Source: Bacteroidota bacterium (lineage in GTDB: Bacteria > Bacteroidota > Bacteroidia > Chitinophagales > Chitinophagaceae). Taken from it: a stretch of 14,954 nucleotides of DNA. The stretch is from positions 1 to 14,954 of the forward strand of contig CANGMV010000004.1 in NCBI GenBank assembly GCA_947454745.1. Direction: 5' to 3'. Positions within the stretch are counted from its first letter, which is position 1. Every line of letters starts with the position of its first letter. Under the pieces are notes generated by a model, which saw only the letters and a program-made list of their open reading frames with translations, did not search any database and was not told where the DNA came from. The position numbers and the translations under genes were made by a program. This document shows positions 13,312 to 14,954 of this stretch, in pieces.

Positions 13312-14954
13312 ATGAAGCAACTATATTTACTTTTATTGCTAATGACTTGTGCAAGTTCATTTGTTATTGCGCAGGATACTATTTCTGGTAATTATGAGGA
13401 TTTAGTAATTGCCAAGGGAAGGCATATTATTAATACAATGGTCATTGTTAATAATAGCTTAAAGGTGGATAGTGGTGCCAAAGTGGAATTCATAGATAAT
13501 GGTACTTTAATTTGCGGAGGTCTTGTTGAAATGATTGGTAATAAGTATGACATTGAATTTTATGGTAAGAAAAATGCGGAAGGGGTTGGATTAATCATTA
13601 ACAATAGCAATGAAAGAAGTGTTTTAATTAATAATGTAGTTTTTAGAGGCCTACAAATGCCTTTGTATTTTGATTTTGGTTGGAAAAGAAACTTGGTCTC
13701 CATTACCCATAGTAAATTTGAAAAAAATGTGGGTAAAGTATCCTTATTGCAGGTTTTGAATACACCATTCGGCATAAATGATTCTTTATATGTTCAGTTT
13801 GAACTATCTGATAATATATTTTCAGATAACAAAGCGCCATTGTATTTTGAAGACTTAAAAAGTGATCAAATACATTTCGATATTAATCAGAATGTATTTA
13901 TAAACAATATGATATATGGTTCAAAGACTTATAATATTTCGAACAATATGTTATACGGTCGACTTGATCAAATGTATAAAAAGTTTACACCTACAATTGA
14001 GAGAAATAGTTTCATAAATAACAATTTAATGGACATCTTAACCGATACGATCGTTCATTTGGCCAATATGGGTATTTATGGAACTGAAAAAATGATCATT
14101 TTTAAGAATAACTATTGGGGGGATAATAACAAGTATAAGGTATATGAAGGCATATATGATCAGGAGAAGAATTATGCATTGCCAAAAGTAATTCTAGAGC
14201 CATTTTTGAATCTCCCTTTAAATAATTTGCATGCACATGTTTATAAGATTTTCAATGCAAGGACGGGGAATGAAATTCAAGATACTATTTCACGTATCAA
14301 TGCAATTACATCCTTTACATTTAGGAGCAATAGGCTGATTGATTATTCTAACATGACAATTAAATACGTAAATCTAAAAAACGACACTACATTAATAGAA
14401 ACCGAAGCGCGTGTTAAATATAACTTAACCGTGATGGACAAAAATAATATTAAAGTAGATTTATTAGAACCAAACACCTTTAGTAAAATCGGTGGTTATT
14501 TTCTTTTTCAAAACATGATTGATCCTGAATTTATTCCAATTTCAGATATTAAAATAGGGTATAAAAAGTATTTAGTTAAATATTATTTACAAAAAGTAAA
14601 AATTGATTCTTTGAACAATTTGAAGGGAATGAATGATATTTCAATTAATAAAATTTCCACAACGCCCTTATTTAAAAAATATTTTGAAATTTCAATTAGT
14701 ACAGGAGGCGCAATGTTTACAGGGAGTGTTAGTTCACCCTCCATTTTTGCAAATGAGGTAACCTTAAATAATAGCATTATTGGCAGTTATCATTTTAGTC
14801 GTTCATTAAGTACGTCTCTTATGTTCTCTTATTTTACACTGGGTAATATTGATTCAAGGTCTACTAACTTAGAAGAAGTAGCTAGAGGCTTTCATTTTAC
14901 TACAAAGATGATGACGCTAACCCCAATTGTTCAATTTCGAATTTCTGAAAGCGA
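13312..14954 (+). CDS. Secreted beta-helix protein fused to PorG-like outer membrane barrel (3' end missing)
   Basis: The frame is open for 547 codons to the window edge. A signal peptide (residues 1-20) has a basic start, a leucine core and a VIA|Q cleavage site. Residues about 25-275 show repeating short strands with asparagine ladders, such as LSDNIFSDN, INQNVFINN, ISNNMLYG and IERNSFINNN, ending in NNYWGD (266-271). This is typical of right-handed beta-helices. A beta-rich region of about 180 residues with no recognised family follows. From Y457 onward, FEISISTGGAMFTGS, then IIGSYHFSRSLSTSLMFSY, then a GNIDSRSTN...RGFHFTTK stretch resemble the amphipathic strands of PorG/DUF6089 outer membrane barrels. 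PorG is the type IX secretion protein that holds the GldK/GldN ring to the outer membrane. It lies 12 bases after the GldM-like gene, so it is probably co-transcribed. The PorG similarity is judged by eye. Confidence 0.7.
   Translation, partial: MKQLYLLLLLMTCASSFVIAQDTISGNYEDLVIAKGRHIINTMVIVNNSLKVDSGAKVEFIDNGTLICGGLVEMIGNKYDIEFYGKKNAEGVGLIINNSNERSVLINNVVFRGLQMPLYFDFGWKRNLVSITHSKFEKNVGKVSLLQVLNTPFGINDSLYVQFELSDNIFSDNKAPLYFEDLKSDQIHFDINQNVFINNMIYGSKTYNISNNMLYGRLDQMYKKFTPTIERNSFINNNLMDILTDTIVHLANMGIYGTEKMIIFKNNYWGDNNKYKVYEGIYDQEKNYALPKVILEPFLNLPLNNLHAHVYKIFNARTGNEIQDTISRINAITSFTFRSNRLIDYSNMTIKYVNLKNDTTLIETEARVKYNLTVMDKNNIKVDLLEPNTFSKIGGYFLFQNMIDPEFIPISDIKIGYKKYLVKYYLQKVKIDSLNNLKGMNDISINKISTTPLFKKYFEISISTGGAMFTGSVSSPSIFANEVTLNNSIIGSYHFSRSLSTSLMFSYFTLGNIDSRSTNLEEVARGFHFTTKMMTLTPIVQFRISES

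Noticed and set aside
13560..13775. 71-codon minus-strand frame opposite the beta-helix gene
   Set aside because: The plus strand carries a long signal-peptide-bearing frame that continues to the window edge; the minus frame is a shadow with no family pattern.

Overview
The window looks like chromosomal DNA from a member of the Bacteroidota, most likely of the Chitinophagales type (the rank is an inference). The evidence is an AT-rich composition, gene starts without Shine-Dalgarno sequences but with A-rich leaders, the division-cluster order murD-ftsW-murG-murC-ftsQ-ftsA-ftsZ, a TAnnTTTG-type promoter element, and proteins of the GldL, GldM and PorG families, which are known only from this phylum.

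Bases 1-9041 hold the distal half of a division and cell wall (dcw) cluster, all on the + strand. murD is cut by the left edge. ftsW, murG, murC and ftsQ follow with gaps or overlaps of a few bases, then ftsA and ftsZ after short AT-rich spacers. MurD, MurC and MurG make the lipid II precursor. FtsW polymerises it at the septum. FtsQ, FtsA and FtsZ organise and anchor the division ring. FtsZ is unusually long (671 residues) because of a linker of about 295 residues containing a young 9-residue tandem repeat. A strong hairpin terminator at 9074-9102 closes the cluster.

Bases 9148-10065 hold a stand-alone NAD(P)-dependent sugar-epimerase-like protein (TIGR01777/YfcH family) with its own promoter-like element. 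A 333-base, mostly very AT-rich intergenic region follows. It contains several inverted repeats and one GC-richer island that may be a gene relic or an RNA element.

Bases 10399-14954 hold the most interesting part, an apparent three-gene operon on the + strand. The first gene encodes a GldL-like protein with both motor helices and the key residues (Y18, K32, E50), but with a cytoplasmic part of about 430 residues in place of the usual roughly 150. The second encodes a full-length but divergent GldM, with motor-helix R12, a helical first periplasmic domain, and later domains with the PDP linker and GldM-like C-terminus. The third, cut by the right edge, has a signal peptide, a right-handed beta-helix, a linker region and the start of a PorG-like outer membrane beta-barrel. 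No gldK or gldN is visible. I infer a variant proton-driven trans-envelope machine built from type IX secretion/gliding motor parts. In it, the GldM-like shaft may act directly on a beta-helix/PorG fusion instead of on the usual GldK-GldN ring.
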